The notes beneath the pieces were generated by a model. That model saw nothing but the letters and a program-made list of their open reading frames with translations, was not told where the DNA came from and did not search any database. Shown here piece after piece: positions 9,146 to 19,174 of a DNA stretch of 64,000 nt. The first letter of the stretch is position 1. Each line of letters starts with the position of its first letter. A program made the translations under genes and the position numbers. The DNA is from Rivularia sp. T60_A2020_040. GTDB taxonomy: Bacteria; Cyanobacteriota; Cyanobacteriia; Cyanobacteriales; Nostocaceae. Location of the stretch: assembly GCA_015272215.1 (NCBI GenBank), contig JACYMD010000128.1:1-64000 (forward strand), given 5' to 3'.

Positions 9146-10244
9146 CCTTTAATACCTGTAAATACTTTTCGGTACAAATTTCTAATTTAAATTGATTTAG
9201 CCACTCTGTATCTACTTGTTTGGTATTCCCAGAAAGTACGCTTAAAATAGCTTCAGCCATTGCTTTTGCATCGCCAACTGGGGTTAATTCTCCATACTTA
9301 CCATTCTTCAAAATCTCACTAGGACCACTTTCGCAATTTGTCGATACTACTGGGGTTCCTACTGCTAAAGCTTCTGCAATTACGTTTCCAAAACCCTCCC
9401 AAGCGGAAGATAAAACGAAAACTGCACTATTAGCCATATAAGCATAAGGATTATCCACAAAACCCAGCATGGCAACATCTGCTTGCAATCCTAATTGATT
9501 AATTAAATGATTTAAATTATCTTTTTCTGGTCCCTCTCCTAATATAACTAAACGACACTGACGTATTTGCCGCACTTGAGTAAATGCACGTAGTAAAGTT
9601 GGATAATCTTTCTGTGGATGCAGCCTTCCCACTGCTAGAATCACTGGCGGTTCTCCCTGTTGAAACCACGGATGTTTAATTGACTCTTGTGCTTTGATAA
9701 ACACTTCCGGGGTAATAACTGGATTGTAGATTAAATTAATGCGTTCGGGGGTTAAATTAGTCACCTTGGCTAAATCTGCTGCGACTCCCTTAGACACACT
9801 GACAATTCCATCAGCCCAAGGGTAGAGAAATCTGGCTGCTAATGGTGTCAAACGTGTGGAAAGTTGAGGAATCCGTTTTGCTTCTAAAGACAGATGATTG
9901 TGTTCTGATACTACTATCCTTGTTGATACCCCAGCTATGCGTTTTGCCAGCAAGGCTATTTCACAAGGATAATGTAAAGCTGCCAGCATCGTTGCTGGAT
10001 TTTCTCGCTGCAAATATCTAATTAGTTTAGGCAGAATACTCAACTTTGACTGCGCTTTTAAATCTACAAGTCGAATTTCTGGGGGTAATTGTTCTAATAA
10101 AGAGCCTACTGCTTTTACTAGTACCATATCAACTTTTAGCCCTTGCTCTACAAAACCACGAGCTAAATTGAGCAATACTCGTTCCGCACCACCACTGTAA
10201 AGACAGCGCAGAAATATGGCAATATCGGCTGAAGATTTAGACAT
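9132..10244 (-). CDS. GT4-family glycosyltransferase
   Basis: A 370-residue retaining glycosyltransferase of the GT-B fold. The N-terminal acceptor domain begins with the LYSGGAERVLLNL motif. The C-terminal nucleotide-sugar domain shows VGRLHPQKDYPTLLRAF and the EX7E-type motif in WEGFGNVIAEALAVGTPVV, with conserved E residues that contact the donor sugar. Donor and linkage are not predictable. The ATG start overlaps the 3' end of the preceding gene by 8 bases, so the two are probably translated together. The stop codon lies inside a TTGACAG repeat, so the C-terminal VDS is repeat-derived. Confidence 0.9.
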   Translation of the reverse strand: MSKSSADIAIFLRCLYSGGAERVLLNLARGFVEQGLKVDMVLVKAVGSLLEQLPPEIRLVDLKAQSKLSILPKLIRYLQRENPATMLAALHYPCEIALLAKRIAGVSTRIVVSEHNHLSLEAKRIPQLSTRLTPLAARFLYPWADGIVSVSKGVAADLAKVTNLTPERINLIYNPVITPEVFIKAQESIKHPWFQQGEPPVILAVGRLHPQKDYPTLLRAFTQVRQIRQCRLVILGEGPEKDNLNHLINQLGLQADVAMLGFVDNPYAYMANSAVFVLSSAWEGFGNVIAEALAVGTPVVSTNCESGPSEILKNGKYGELTPVGDAKAMAEAILSVLSGNTKQVDTEWLNQFKLEICTEKYLQVLKAVDS

Positions 10245-11385
10245 GATCAAGACTTTTGACTTTACTATGTTGCGATCGCGATTTTTGTGATATGCTTTTC
10301 ATCAAGTTAATAACTTCACCATAATTACGTTGAGCATCAAAACGCTGTTCGGCTATATGACGGCTAGCAGTACTCATTGCATTTATCTTTGTTTGATCGT
10401 TTTTTAAGGTTTGCAGAGCATTCTTCAAAGCAGTAACATCTGACGGTGGTACAATTAAACCGTTGGTTTGATGTTCTACTTGTTCACTCAAAGCACCAAC
10501 ATTAGTAGTAATGATTGCTAATCCTGTTGCCATGGCTTCTGTAATCGCACTAGGTAAACAATCAGCTTGTGTTGGGAAGACAAAAATATTTGCTTGTTCG
10601 TAAAGCTGTTTTAAAGGTTGGCTGTTAGGTGTTAAATCGCAATGTACCCGGATATTCTCGATTCCGGTTAATTCATGTTTTATATTAGTGTCTTTGGTGA
10701 CGATATCTAAAGTGCAATCTTGATCTAAACCATTACGGAAAGCTTCAAGCAGAGTATAACCACCTTTGCGAGCAAAATCTCCTCCTACAAACAATAAACG
10801 TAGGGGATTTGTCGAATCACAATTGACTAATTCATTCGGTGTAAATTGCCACTGTCGTAAATCAATCCCTGGTGGAATTACGGTAATTTTTTCCCCAGGT
10901 ATGCCATAGTCGTCAACCAAGGAATTTTTAGCCCATTCACACCAAGTTATAATTGCTGTGGCAGCTTTATAAGTACTTTTATTCCACTCAAATTTACTAC
11001 GTTCTGCTAAATAGTTACTACCAACTTTATGGTTGTATCCAGCAGCGATGCTATCGAGGTTTAAAGGTGTGGCATCGGTGGAAATTATCGTTGGAATACG
11101 ATGCATAAAAGGAATAGTAAACAGTGCGGTGGTTTGAGTGTGCAAAAATAATGCATCTGGATGCTGTTTCATAGCGGTTTCTATCTGCTTAAAAGCACGC
11201 AAACTAACTTGCAGTGACCAATTATTACGAATAACTGGCAGTTTATCCAATATATCATTGCTACCCGTTCCTACCGGCATCCAAATCGGTTGGATACTAT
11301 TATCTTTACTTACCCAATATTTCAAATTTTGGTAGTGGGTAATATGTCCTAATGCTTGCTCTACAATAAAACCAAAATTAAGCAT
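10237..11385 (-). CDS. GT4-family glycosyltransferase
   Basis: A 382-residue GT-B fold transferase. The donor-binding half carries LRLLFVGGDFARKGGYTLLEAF and then FPTQADCLPSAITEAMA with the paired Glu residues of the EX7E motif. The ATG (MLNFGFIVEQ) overlaps the TGA of the preceding gene in a TGATG junction, which is typical of translational coupling. It belongs to the exopolysaccharide operon. Its closest functional class is sugar addition onto the lipid-linked repeat unit; donor and acceptor are unknown. Confidence 0.88.
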   Translation of the reverse strand: MLNFGFIVEQALGHITHYQNLKYWVSKDNSIQPIWMPVGTGSNDILDKLPVIRNNWSLQVSLRAFKQIETAMKQHPDALFLHTQTTALFTIPFMHRIPTIISTDATPLNLDSIAAGYNHKVGSNYLAERSKFEWNKSTYKAATAIITWCEWAKNSLVDDYGIPGEKITVIPPGIDLRQWQFTPNELVNCDSTNPLRLLFVGGDFARKGGYTLLEAFRNGLDQDCTLDIVTKDTNIKHELTGIENIRVHCDLTPNSQPLKQLYEQANIFVFPTQADCLPSAITEAMATGLAIITTNVGALSEQVEHQTNGLIVPPSDVTALKNALQTLKNDQTKINAMSTASRHIAEQRFDAQRNYGEVINLMKSISQKSRSQHSKVKSLDHV

Positions 11386-12398
11386 CAATTTTTAATCTCA
11401 TTGTATTTTATTTCAAGTTGATTTGCAGGTTCTTTAATCAGAAGTTTTTTAACTATAGTTTTTAAATTTTTATATTGTGCGGGAGGTAAAATAAGTACTG
11501 TAGAAATTTTAAACAACGCTTTGGACATAGTTTGCCATTGCCAAATTGTCGAAGAATCATTTTTAATCACATTCCAAAAATATCCCATAGCAATTATGCC
11601 ATTTTTGCGACTTAAAGGTGATTCTAATGATTTAAAAGTCAGATAATGATAAAGAGTTGAAAGAGTATTTTTTTTGAGATATTGGAGAGATGCAGGAGCA
11701 TTTTTAAAAGATTTTTCAATCAATTTTAAACAGGAATTCTCCATTTTCACAATATTAGTAGATGCCGAACGAGAAGAAGTACGATATAAAATTTGAACAG
11801 ATGGTACAGTCACAAAATCATATCGTTCTGATAAACGTAACCACATATCCCAATCTTCAGCGAGTGTTAATGACGGATCGAAACCACCAACTTCAGTTAA
11901 TGCTTCTCTCCTAATTAAAGGATTAGAACCATTTTCTAAAATATTTTGTACCAACATTTTTTCATAGGCACTACCATTAATAGTTATAGGATTGCCCGGA
12001 TGAAAAAAGTTGCCATATTCATCAATATAGTCAACCCAACTATAAGCAACTCCAGCTTGAGGATTTTTTTCTAAAGCTGTTAATTGCGCCTCTAATTTAT
12101 CTGGAGTCCAGATATCGTCAGCATCTAGAAAAGAAATAAACTCACCCGAAGCTCGTTCAATTCCCCGATTACGAGCCATACAAACACCAGCATTTTCATA
12201 GGAAAACACTTGCAACCGCGAATCTTTAATAGTAGAAAGAACTTCTAAAGTTGAGTCTTGAGAACCATCATTAATTACGATTAATTCGAGATTACTAAAA
12301 CTTTGATTCAATACCGACATAACTGTCTCTTGAATCGTTTTTGCAGCATTGTATGCTGGAATAATTACAGATATAACTGGTTTTGTATTGTTGTTCAT
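11385..12398 (-). CDS. GT2-family glycosyltransferase
   Basis: A 337-residue inverting transferase with a GT-A fold. It starts with the classic VISVIIPAYNAAKTI strand-loop, continues with VINDGSQDST, and has the metal-binding DXD motif as FLDADDIW near residue 95. The WDMWLRL motif (acceptor loop and likely catalytic base region, EDWD) follows near residue 185. The C-terminal third is helical and not recognised. It sits in the exopolysaccharide operon, coupled by TGATG overlap to the next gene. Confidence 0.9.
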   Translation of the reverse strand: MNNNTKPVISVIIPAYNAAKTIQETVMSVLNQSFSNLELIVINDGSQDSTLEVLSTIKDSRLQVFSYENAGVCMARNRGIERASGEFISFLDADDIWTPDKLEAQLTALEKNPQAGVAYSWVDYIDEYGNFFHPGNPITINGSAYEKMLVQNILENGSNPLIRREALTEVGGFDPSLTLAEDWDMWLRLSERYDFVTVPSVQILYRTSSRSASTNIVKMENSCLKLIEKSFKNAPASLQYLKKNTLSTLYHYLTFKSLESPLSRKNGIIAMGYFWNVIKNDSSTIWQWQTMSKALFKISTVLILPPAQYKNLKTIVKKLLIKEPANQLEIKYNEIKN

Positions 12399-12427
12399 GT
12401 TTCTATCTTAAGATGATTTAAGATTAC

Positions 12428-13867
12428 TTAATCGTTATTATGACGTAACTTCTGAAAGCGTTTGAACAATTGATTGAGTTTTACTTTATATTGAGAAAAC
12501 ATTTGAGGTAGAAAAATCCGTATAGTTATTAAATAAATTAAAATTAATGCAAATGGTCTAACCAGTAGAGGTAAATTATATGAAATTAAAAGACCTGGAA
12601 TAATTAATAAAATCGGCACAAAACAGGGAACAATAAACTTGGGAAATGACCAACCTAAACTTCGACAAGCTACCCACCACCAGTAAATAGTCCAGCCAAC
12701 TCCTAACACCAATGCAACAGCTAAACTCACTCCCACAATTCCACCTAAATTAGCACCAAGAATAAAACTACCTACTGCAATTGGAGCTATTTGTAAGTTG
12801 ACTTTAGCATTAATATCGGGACGACCTTTCGCAACCAACATCGAGAATAATGAAGAATTAATAATACGAAAATAGGAAAAAATTAGTAAACCTGGAATTA
12901 CATTAATAATCGGTATCCACTTGGCTCCAAATACTAACGTGACAACATAAGAGTCTGTCATTAAGAAAATTAAAGCGCAAATTGCAACTGTTAAAATAGC
13001 AGTTTGTTTGACAATTTTTAATAAAGTATTTTGTTGTACTTTATCATCTGCTAATTGAGCAAAAATCGGCATCCCTAATTGATTAAATACAGCACCAACA
13101 ATACTTGAAAATGCATTCGTTAGTTGATAAGCAAGATTGTAGTAACCAAGACTCGCACTACCTAAAAGTTTTCCTACCGTAAAATTATCGATGTTGAAAT
13201 TGGTATACAAACCAAAGCTGGAAGCAACAGTACCAAAATAGAAAGATTGAACTTCCGATTTAACTTCTGAGTCAATTTGTAAACGGAATTTATACCCCGA
13301 ATAATAACGAGTTAACACACAATTAACCAACCAAGAAGTTGTATCGCCAATCACAAAAGACCAATAACTAAAGCCCAAAAATGCCGCACCCGTAGTAGCC
13401 AGTAATCGTGTAATCGAATTAGCTAAAGTAATATTAGCGATCGCTCTATATTTTAACTGTCGCGTCATCACGCTAGAGTAAACATAGCTAGCAGAAGAAA
13501 GTATCAGATTAAACGCAAAAGCTATCAATATCCAGGTTAAAGTTGGCTCTTTAAAGAACATCGCTATTAGTGGGGCTGTTGCTATGACTCCCACCGCCAA
13601 AGCTAATCCCACTAATAAGCTAATAGTGTAAGCAGTGTTGACATATTTGGGATGTTCTATTCCCTTATAGATAATGAAAGCACCCGCAGTATCCTGAATG
13701 AACAAGGAGAAAAAAGACCAAAAAACATAAGCAATTCCAATGATGCCGAAATCAGATGGTTGTAATAATCTTGCTAAAACCAGACTACTGAGAAAAGCAA
13801 AGATACGGGTTACGAATGTGGCATAGGAAATCCATAAGCCATTTTTGAAAAGTGCAGTTGCTTTCAC
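12428..13867 (-). CDS. Wzx-type polysaccharide flippase (MOP superfamily)
   Basis: A 479-residue polytopic membrane protein with 12-14 hydrophobic segments and the N-terminal pattern of the lipopolysaccharide/PST branch of the MOP superfamily (GLWISYATFVTRI, then LARLLQPSDFGIIG). It would flip lipid-linked oligosaccharide units across the inner membrane for the Wzy-like enzyme encoded nearby. The start is a GTG two bases after the TGA of the upstream GT2 gene. A basic C-terminal tail (RFQKLRHNND) ends the protein. Confidence 0.88.
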   Translation of the reverse strand: MKATALFKNGLWISYATFVTRIFAFLSSLVLARLLQPSDFGIIGIAYVFWSFFSLFIQDTAGAFIIYKGIEHPKYVNTAYTISLLVGLALAVGVIATAPLIAMFFKEPTLTWILIAFAFNLILSSASYVYSSVMTRQLKYRAIANITLANSITRLLATTGAAFLGFSYWSFVIGDTTSWLVNCVLTRYYSGYKFRLQIDSEVKSEVQSFYFGTVASSFGLYTNFNIDNFTVGKLLGSASLGYYNLAYQLTNAFSSIVGAVFNQLGMPIFAQLADDKVQQNTLLKIVKQTAILTVAICALIFLMTDSYVVTLVFGAKWIPIINVIPGLLIFSYFRIINSSLFSMLVAKGRPDINAKVNLQIAPIAVGSFILGANLGGIVGVSLAVALVLGVGWTIYWWWVACRSLGWSFPKFIVPCFVPILLIIPGLLISYNLPLLVRPFALILIYLITIRIFLPQMFSQYKVKLNQLFKRFQKLRHNND

Positions 13868-13869
13868 TA

Positions 13870-14832
13870 TCAGTTTTTACCTTGTACTGCTTTTGCAAAA
13901 CCGAGAGAACGTCCGATGGCTAATTTCGATATCGATGACAAACGTACCGACATCAGAGTTACTAAAGAACGCATATCTCGATAAAAAATCGATCTGTCGC
14001 ACATCAAAGCTTGATCAATAAAATCTCTTGCTGTTTGCATATCACCACTTTGCAGAGACAACCGCGCTAAATAGCGATACATATAAGCGTAGACAGTTGG
14101 CAACATCGGCTTAACTAACATTGGCGAGCGCGCTACAGCATCTTTAATAACTAGCTCCCCACTATTCCGCATTTGGACGATATCGAAAGACAATCCGGAA
14201 GGGCGCACGCGATAATAGCATAAAATCCGTTTTTCTAGGTAAAATCGCCATTTTTGCGTTGCAGCGATTCGCAACCACAAATCCACATCTTCCCAACTAC
14301 GTAGGTTTTCATTAAAATCGCCTACTTCATCTATTAAACAACGACGAAATACTGCATTAGAACCATGCCCAACAAAGTTTTTGCACAATAACGCCACTAC
14401 AGGATTTGGGTGTACAGGTTTACCGCTCAAAGTGATAAACATCGGTTTTCCATCATCGCGAATTGTCCGCGAAGCACTGTAAACTACCCCAACATCAGAC
14501 TGACTATACAATCGAGCGATATGAGTTGCTAATTTATCTTTATGGTAGATATCATCACCATCAAGTAAAGCAATATATTCACCCCTTGCATGACGAATAC
14601 CATAATTACGTGCTGAAGACAAACCTCCATTTGATTTTTGTAATAGTTGAAATCGCGAATCTCGTTGACAAATTTGCTGCACTATAGTAGCAGTATTATC
14701 TGTAGAACCATCATCAACTATCAATGCTTCAAAGTCGGAAAATGTTTGCTGTTCTAAAGAAATCAGAGTTTCTTTAATATATTTACTGACATTGTAAGCA
14801 GGAACTATAACGCTAACTTTTGGTATTCTCAC
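13870..14832 (-). CDS. GT2-family glycosyltransferase
   Basis: A 320-residue GT-A transferase: KVSVIVPAYNVSKYI at the start, LIVDDGSTDNT, then the DXD motif as LLDGDDIY and the SWEDVDLWLRI acceptor-loop motif near residue 180. The start is GTG with GGGAG about 10 bases upstream. It is followed after 2 bases by the wzx gene. The donor sugar is unknown. Confidence 0.88.
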   Translation of the reverse strand: MRIPKVSVIVPAYNVSKYIKETLISLEQQTFSDFEALIVDDGSTDNTATIVQQICQRDSRFQLLQKSNGGLSSARNYGIRHARGEYIALLDGDDIYHKDKLATHIARLYSQSDVGVVYSASRTIRDDGKPMFITLSGKPVHPNPVVALLCKNFVGHGSNAVFRRCLIDEVGDFNENLRSWEDVDLWLRIAATQKWRFYLEKRILCYYRVRPSGLSFDIVQMRNSGELVIKDAVARSPMLVKPMLPTVYAYMYRYLARLSLQSGDMQTARDFIDQALMCDRSIFYRDMRSLVTLMSVRLSSISKLAIGRSLGFAKAVQGKN

Positions 14833-14882
14833 TATGATTCTTCTCCCGAAGTACTTTTTTAGAAAAATTCCCCATCAAACAA

Positions 14883-15824
14883 TTATCGATTAACTGCAAC
14901 TTCGCTGATTTCTTTGTCTAAAATATCCAAAATCTTCTCATCTTTACAGATGTCAAACTTTCTCGCAAAATGAGCATTACTTTGCAAAATTGCATGATAA
15001 TCATTGATGGTTAATATTTTAGGTCGTCCATTTTTAGTTTGTGAAAAATCAAAATAACGTTTATTGTCGTTACACAAATTAAATTTTCTACTATTAATTA
15101 AAACTGTTTGAATGAAAGATTCATCTGAATTACATACTTCCTGATAATATTTGATCACTTCCGGATGAATTTCGCAAAAACTATACAAATAATCGACACA
15201 TTTTTTAGATAATGTCGTAAAAGAAGAACCTCCATAGCAAATAAACTCTTGATTAAATAATGATTCTCTTCTTACACCAAACATTTCATATGCTAAATTA
15301 ATCCTGAAAAAAGGTTGTAAGTAATTAATTATTTTTATGGGTACAAGCAATTGCTTTAACCAATGGGGGAATTTTGTAAGTAACCCAATATTTTGATATT
15401 TAAATAAATAACGATTCTTTCCTTCTCGCATACTCCAATGACTTTCGGGTGAAAAAACATTAAAGCATTCCATAAAGCCATCATAATCGGTTTTTGATAA
15501 GAAATACTCAATTTCTGATATTGGCTTAATTGGGTAATCTTGACCAGAAAGATAAATTAGCCAATCGTATTCAATTTTATGATCAATCAACCACTTAATA
15601 CCATTTAGATAAGATTGAATGACAAAAAAATCTCCGCGCTTTCCTCCATTACTTTTCAATACTTTAACACCACGATTTTCTAAGCCATCCTCATCTAAAT
15701 TACACTTACTAAAATCATGACTGATAATAATTTGATTACCAAAAGCTGATTTCTCAATCCTATCAACTAAACGATAAATTTGCTCCGCATTTTGATGAGT
15801 TTGGATCAAATAACAAATTTTCAT
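14883..15824 (-). CDS. GT14-like (core-2/I-branching) glycosyltransferase
   Basis: A 313-residue protein matching the beta-1,6-N-acetylglucosaminyltransferase (core-2/I-branching, GT14) family: the start KICYLIQTHQNAEQI, the central DWLIYLSGQDYPIKP motif, and GGSSFTTLSKKCVDYL with a later SDESFIQTVL segment. Bacterial members are usually in capsule or EPS clusters and include xylosyl- and GlcNAc-transferases, so the donor is uncertain. I use the ATG at 15824; a TTG four codons upstream is less likely. About 250 bases separate it from the preceding WecB-like gene. Confidence 0.82.
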   Translation of the reverse strand: MKICYLIQTHQNAEQIYRLVDRIEKSAFGNQIIISHDFSKCNLDEDGLENRGVKVLKSNGGKRGDFFVIQSYLNGIKWLIDHKIEYDWLIYLSGQDYPIKPISEIEYFLSKTDYDGFMECFNVFSPESHWSMREGKNRYLFKYQNIGLLTKFPHWLKQLLVPIKIINYLQPFFRINLAYEMFGVRRESLFNQEFICYGGSSFTTLSKKCVDYLYSFCEIHPEVIKYYQEVCNSDESFIQTVLINSRKFNLCNDNKRYFDFSQTKNGRPKILTINDYHAILQSNAHFARKFDICKDEKILDILDKEISEVAVNR

Positions 15825-16074
15825 GATATTTAGCAATCAAAATATAATTATTCAAAATTAAGAATTATGGTATTATTTTATTGTCATAATGATTTACAAA
15901 ACCTAGAAGGTTCACAAATCCCAAATCATACCCAAAACACACTTTACTTTGTATCTACACAACGGGAAGTAAAGCATATAGTTAGTTCCAATTAATCCAG
16001 TGGAAGCCGAAAAAATTCCAGTGGAGCTATCAGGAAGATTACATTATAACTAAAAACAAAACTCAAAGATAGCT

Positions 16075-16965
16075 TTATAACTTTGGTGTTAATTCTACTC
16101 GCAAAGAAGTTTTATTAAACATTGCTAAAGCAATATGCAAAGCAAAAGCCGGATTTCCTAATAAATAACGAGCCGCTAAACGTTTTGGTTCCCGACAAAA
16201 ACGATAAAACCATTCAAAACCAGCATTAGATAGAAAATGCGGACAATCTGGGACAATTCCAGCCATCCTATCAATAATCGCTCCACCAAGCATGATCGCA
16301 TTAACTTGCAAACTATCGCCATGCTGTTGTACCCAACTTTCTTGAATCGGCATTCCCATGCCTACAACTAGAATATTCGGCTTAAATTGATTAATTTTCT
16401 CAATTACTACTTGATTAACTTGGGGATCTTTTTTATCAAAATACCCATGATGTCCGGCAAAATTCACTTGTGGATATTTTAAGTGCAAATTATCAAGAGC
16501 CGTCTGTAAATATTCCGGCTTACCACCCAAGAAAAACACCGAAAACTTTTGCTTATTACAACTTTCTAAGATTTTAGGCATTAAAAGCGTATAGGAAGTT
16601 CGATAATCCAAAGGTAAATCCAAACCCATATAGCCAATCGCTTTTAATATCCCTACACTATCACAATTAGCAATCTCTGCACTTTGTAAAAACTCGTAAT
16701 ACCAAGGCAACTGCATGGAGAGATTGAAACTGTGAATATTGTAATTCGCGACAATTATTTTCTTGTTTTCTGTACAAGCTTTGTGAACTACTTGCACAAT
16801 TGAAGAGGTAGACATACAGTCTATTCTTCGCTCTAACAAATAAACACTTAAAGCTGTTGATTTGTCTGTTTTATTCTCGTTTCTGCTTTGATTCGGTGTA
16901 TTCTCTACTTTTAAGTCAGAATTGTTAACCGAAAGCGTTTCTAAAGATGAAAAAAAATTTGCCAT
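16075..16965 (-). CDS. WecB/TagA/CpsF-family glycosyltransferase
   Basis: A 296-residue GT26 enzyme. The family core is clear: FLGGKPEYLQTA, VGMGMPIQESW, then GGAIIDRMAGIVPDCP and a C-terminal FEWFYRFCREPKRLAARYL. Members transfer ManNAcA, GlcA or Glc-type sugars to lipid-linked acceptors at the membrane face. About 55 poorly conserved polar residues precede the domain (residue about 45 onwards resembles the family). The ATG start at 16965 is preferred to a TTG three codons upstream. It heads the exopolysaccharide cluster. Confidence 0.88.
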   Translation of the reverse strand: MANFFSSLETLSVNNSDLKVENTPNQSRNENKTDKSTALSVYLLERRIDCMSTSSIVQVVHKACTENKKIIVANYNIHSFNLSMQLPWYYEFLQSAEIANCDSVGILKAIGYMGLDLPLDYRTSYTLLMPKILESCNKQKFSVFFLGGKPEYLQTALDNLHLKYPQVNFAGHHGYFDKKDPQVNQVVIEKINQFKPNILVVGMGMPIQESWVQQHGDSLQVNAIMLGGAIIDRMAGIVPDCPHFLSNAGFEWFYRFCREPKRLAARYLLGNPAFALHIALAMFNKTSLRVELTPKL

Positions 16966-17504
16966 ATAATACAAGTTTTCCGTAAATGGGTATTAGCAGC
17001 CCTAACCAAAGATTACAACACAAATCAGTAAAAAATTTTATACAAATTAAGTACGGGAAAACCCATAATTATTACAGATTATGTATTGAGAAAAATTTAT
17101 TCTATTGATAAAGCAATTAATCGCTCTCGTAGAAACACCCATTAACTTTTTTCTGCCATCAGTATAATTAATGAAATTGTAAAGAAAAGTATCTTGCGAT
17201 ACAAAATTAAAATTAAAAATGTGTATAAACATAAATTCCCGACCTTCTGTGTTTTTTGAAAGCCAGGGAAAACCAGTCATAATCAACGATTTCGGACCGA
17301 ATACAAAAAAATTGCGCCCTGATAAATTAATTTATAGTGTTAGCCACAAACATCAGCAAAAATTAAATTGCTCAAAGACTGATTAAATAACCAATATTTC
17401 TTTTTGTGTATGGCAACTCATTATCCTATCTACATACAAAAGTCAACCGTAGTGACTAATAATACTTTTGTGCCGTTCTAGTTCATAAAACTAAATAATT
17501 TTCA
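16966..17504. other. 539 bp gap without a supported gene
   Basis: AT-rich DNA between the exopolysaccharide cluster and the protoglobin gene. A 77-79 codon minus-strand frame (17047-17286) has no family resemblance and no good ribosome-binding site, so I do not call it. The promoter of the exopolysaccharide operon is expected here but no convincing -35/-10 pair stands out. Confidence 0.5.
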
Positions 17505-18059
17505 TTACATCGAATTAGCACCAGTAGCAATTAAGCGTCTGAATAAACCTTCAGACCAACCAGTTTCTCTCAAAACAGCTTGGGAAGATACTTCCACATA
17601 AGCCTGTTCTATAAAAGCTAGGTCAATCATACAAATACGTCCCAGAGCCTCTTTGATTTCTTCGCTTTTAGCATCTTTTTTGGCTCGATAACCGGCTTCT
17701 CGGATTACAGTTGCCATTGCCGGTACAACGTGCTGAGGTCCAATCCCGATACGAACGTGAACTAAACCTATTTTCCAACGACGTTCAGCATAATCTTTAC
17801 CCCACTCATCCATACCTGTAAACATTTCGTGGAACCACTCGATAAATGTTTCCCGCAAACGATGAATCCGTCCATCTGTAGCAGTTAACATCGCATTCAT
17901 TTCTTCATCGCGTCCTAAATAAGCGTAGAAATGTTCCGCCATTTCGGGAGCAATTTCTTTTCCCCAATCTGCTTCAGATTTCAGCAACATTTTATCTTCT
18001 GCTGTTAAGCAAACGCGCTTTTCTAAAGTAGACATAAACGCTTGTGGTTCTATACTCAT
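17505..18059 (-). CDS. Protoglobin-family haem protein
   Basis: The 184-residue protein is a single globin domain of the protoglobin/globin-coupled-sensor class. The F-helix signature GLVHVRIGIGPQHVVPAM places the proximal haem ligand at His101. There is no fused output domain, so it is either an O2/NO/CO-binding protein acting alone or a sensor acting through partners. It lies downstream of, and in the same direction as, the roadblock, GTPase and PATAN genes, which suggests it may feed a gas signal into that module (inference). A strong AGGAG lies 9 bases before the ATG. Confidence 0.85.
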   Translation of the reverse strand: MSIEPQAFMSTLEKRVCLTAEDKMLLKSEADWGKEIAPEMAEHFYAYLGRDEEMNAMLTATDGRIHRLRETFIEWFHEMFTGMDEWGKDYAERRWKIGLVHVRIGIGPQHVVPAMATVIREAGYRAKKDAKSEEIKEALGRICMIDLAFIEQAYVEVSSQAVLRETGWSEGLFRRLIATGANSM

Positions 18060-18284
18060 TCCCCAAAACTCCTATTATTAATTAAAAAACTAGTAGAAAA
18101 TATCAGCAGCCCAATTCTTAAGCGAATAATTAGTTTAAATTAGGTTAAATTTCCTAATTTTCCTAATGTTGAACCTAAGATAAATCCCAGTATTTACACA
18201 ATCAAAACATCATCCAAATTTGGACTGAAACTAAATAAAATCACCAATCCAAACATCCGTATAAGGACTATGTTGCATGACAAC

Positions 18285-18875
18285 TCAAGCTATTAACGGC
18301 GCGATTTTAGCAACAACTCGTTTCACTTCTAGAAACAATAAACCTTGCTTAACACCTGCACCAGCTAAAACCAGTAAAACAGCATCAGCACCACAACCAA
18401 CTAACACACCGTAACCTTTTTCCCCTTCCACGACAATTCTATCGATGCTGCCACGGGCTAATTCTCTACCGATACGTTCACCCAGAGAAAGCATCGATGC
18501 AGACATTGCAGCAGTACGTTCTTCATCCATTCCACCGGGTAAAACCGAAGCCAAAGCCAAACCATCAGGACTTACCAAAGCCGCACCTTGGACATCAGAA
18601 GCAGCGCTGACAAAATTTTGCAGTTCGTCTTGCAGCATGGAAACGTTAATCATTTTTTTTCTCTCCAGAATTGTTGGTAAACATATTTGAGCAATTTCCG
18701 CAGTGGGCTGAGTTAATGTAATCTCGCTTACATTTTCTTGCAAAAAATCAGTATTATCATCAGTTGCAAATTGAGGACTAATTTCCCTCTCTGACAACTC
18801 CAAAGAGTTAACTGACTCAGCAGGACGTTTTTCAAATGCTCCTAAAAGAAGCTTAATAATTTTACCCAGAGGCAT
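18285..18875 (-). CDS. Roadblock/LC7-domain protein
   Basis: A 196-residue protein whose last 120 residues form a roadblock/LC7 domain (MLQDELQNFVSAASDVQGA, LVSPDGLALASVLP, ending near LLFLEVKRVVAKI). In MglB-like systems such dimers bind small Ras-like GTPases as GAPs or scaffolds. The first 74 residues are acidic and unstructured. A second start is plausible: the ATG at 18653 (MINVSMLQ) has GGAGAG upstream and would give only the 122-residue domain. The longer start also has AGGA, so the gene may make two forms. It lies between GTPase and protoglobin genes. Confidence 0.85.
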   Translation of the reverse strand: MPLGKIIKLLLGAFEKRPAESVNSLELSEREISPQFATDDNTDFLQENVSEITLTQPTAEIAQICLPTILERKKMINVSMLQDELQNFVSAASDVQGAALVSPDGLALASVLPGGMDEERTAAMSASMLSLGERIGRELARGSIDRIVVEGEKGYGVLVGCGADAVLLVLAGAGVKQGLLFLEVKRVVAKIAPLIA

Positions 18876-19048
18876 TTATTCCTGACTCCTGAGCGTGATC
18901 TTCAAGTTTTAATTTATCCTCTTTTAACGAGATAAATCTCAAACTTCAAGACTTGGTAAATTTTAAAACTAAAAAGGTTAAATTTAGGCTAAGAAAGAGT
19001 TATTTATTGGTTATGTTTTACAAGTAGAATGTTAGGGAGTTAGGAGTT

Positions 19049-19079
19049 GTAGAGACGGGGCGTATTGCTACGTCTGTAC
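19049..19079. repeat. Dispersed palindrome, GTAGAGACG...CGTCTGTAC type
   Basis: A degenerate copy of the dispersed palindromic element also seen at 28227, 29750, 40281, 53467 and 60028. This variant has the GGGGCGTATTGCT core, as at 60028. Confidence 0.65.
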
Positions 19080-19149
19080 CGGAGTGAGGAGTTAACAGCC
19101 GCGACGGTGTATAGTCGGAGCTAAGGTAGTAAGCATATTAATAAATTCT

Positions 19150-19174
19150 TGTCAACTGTCAACTGTCAACTGTC
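19150..19174. repeat. STRR array, (CTGTCAA)n, at a gene end
   Basis: Three heptamers. On the minus strand they supply the last codons (TVDS) and TGA stop of the GTPase gene. Confidence 0.8.

Noticed and set aside
17047-17286. 79-codon minus-strand frame upstream of the WecB-like gene
   Set aside because: No family resemblance, no ribosome-binding site, TTG start; could only be kept with evidence of conservation.
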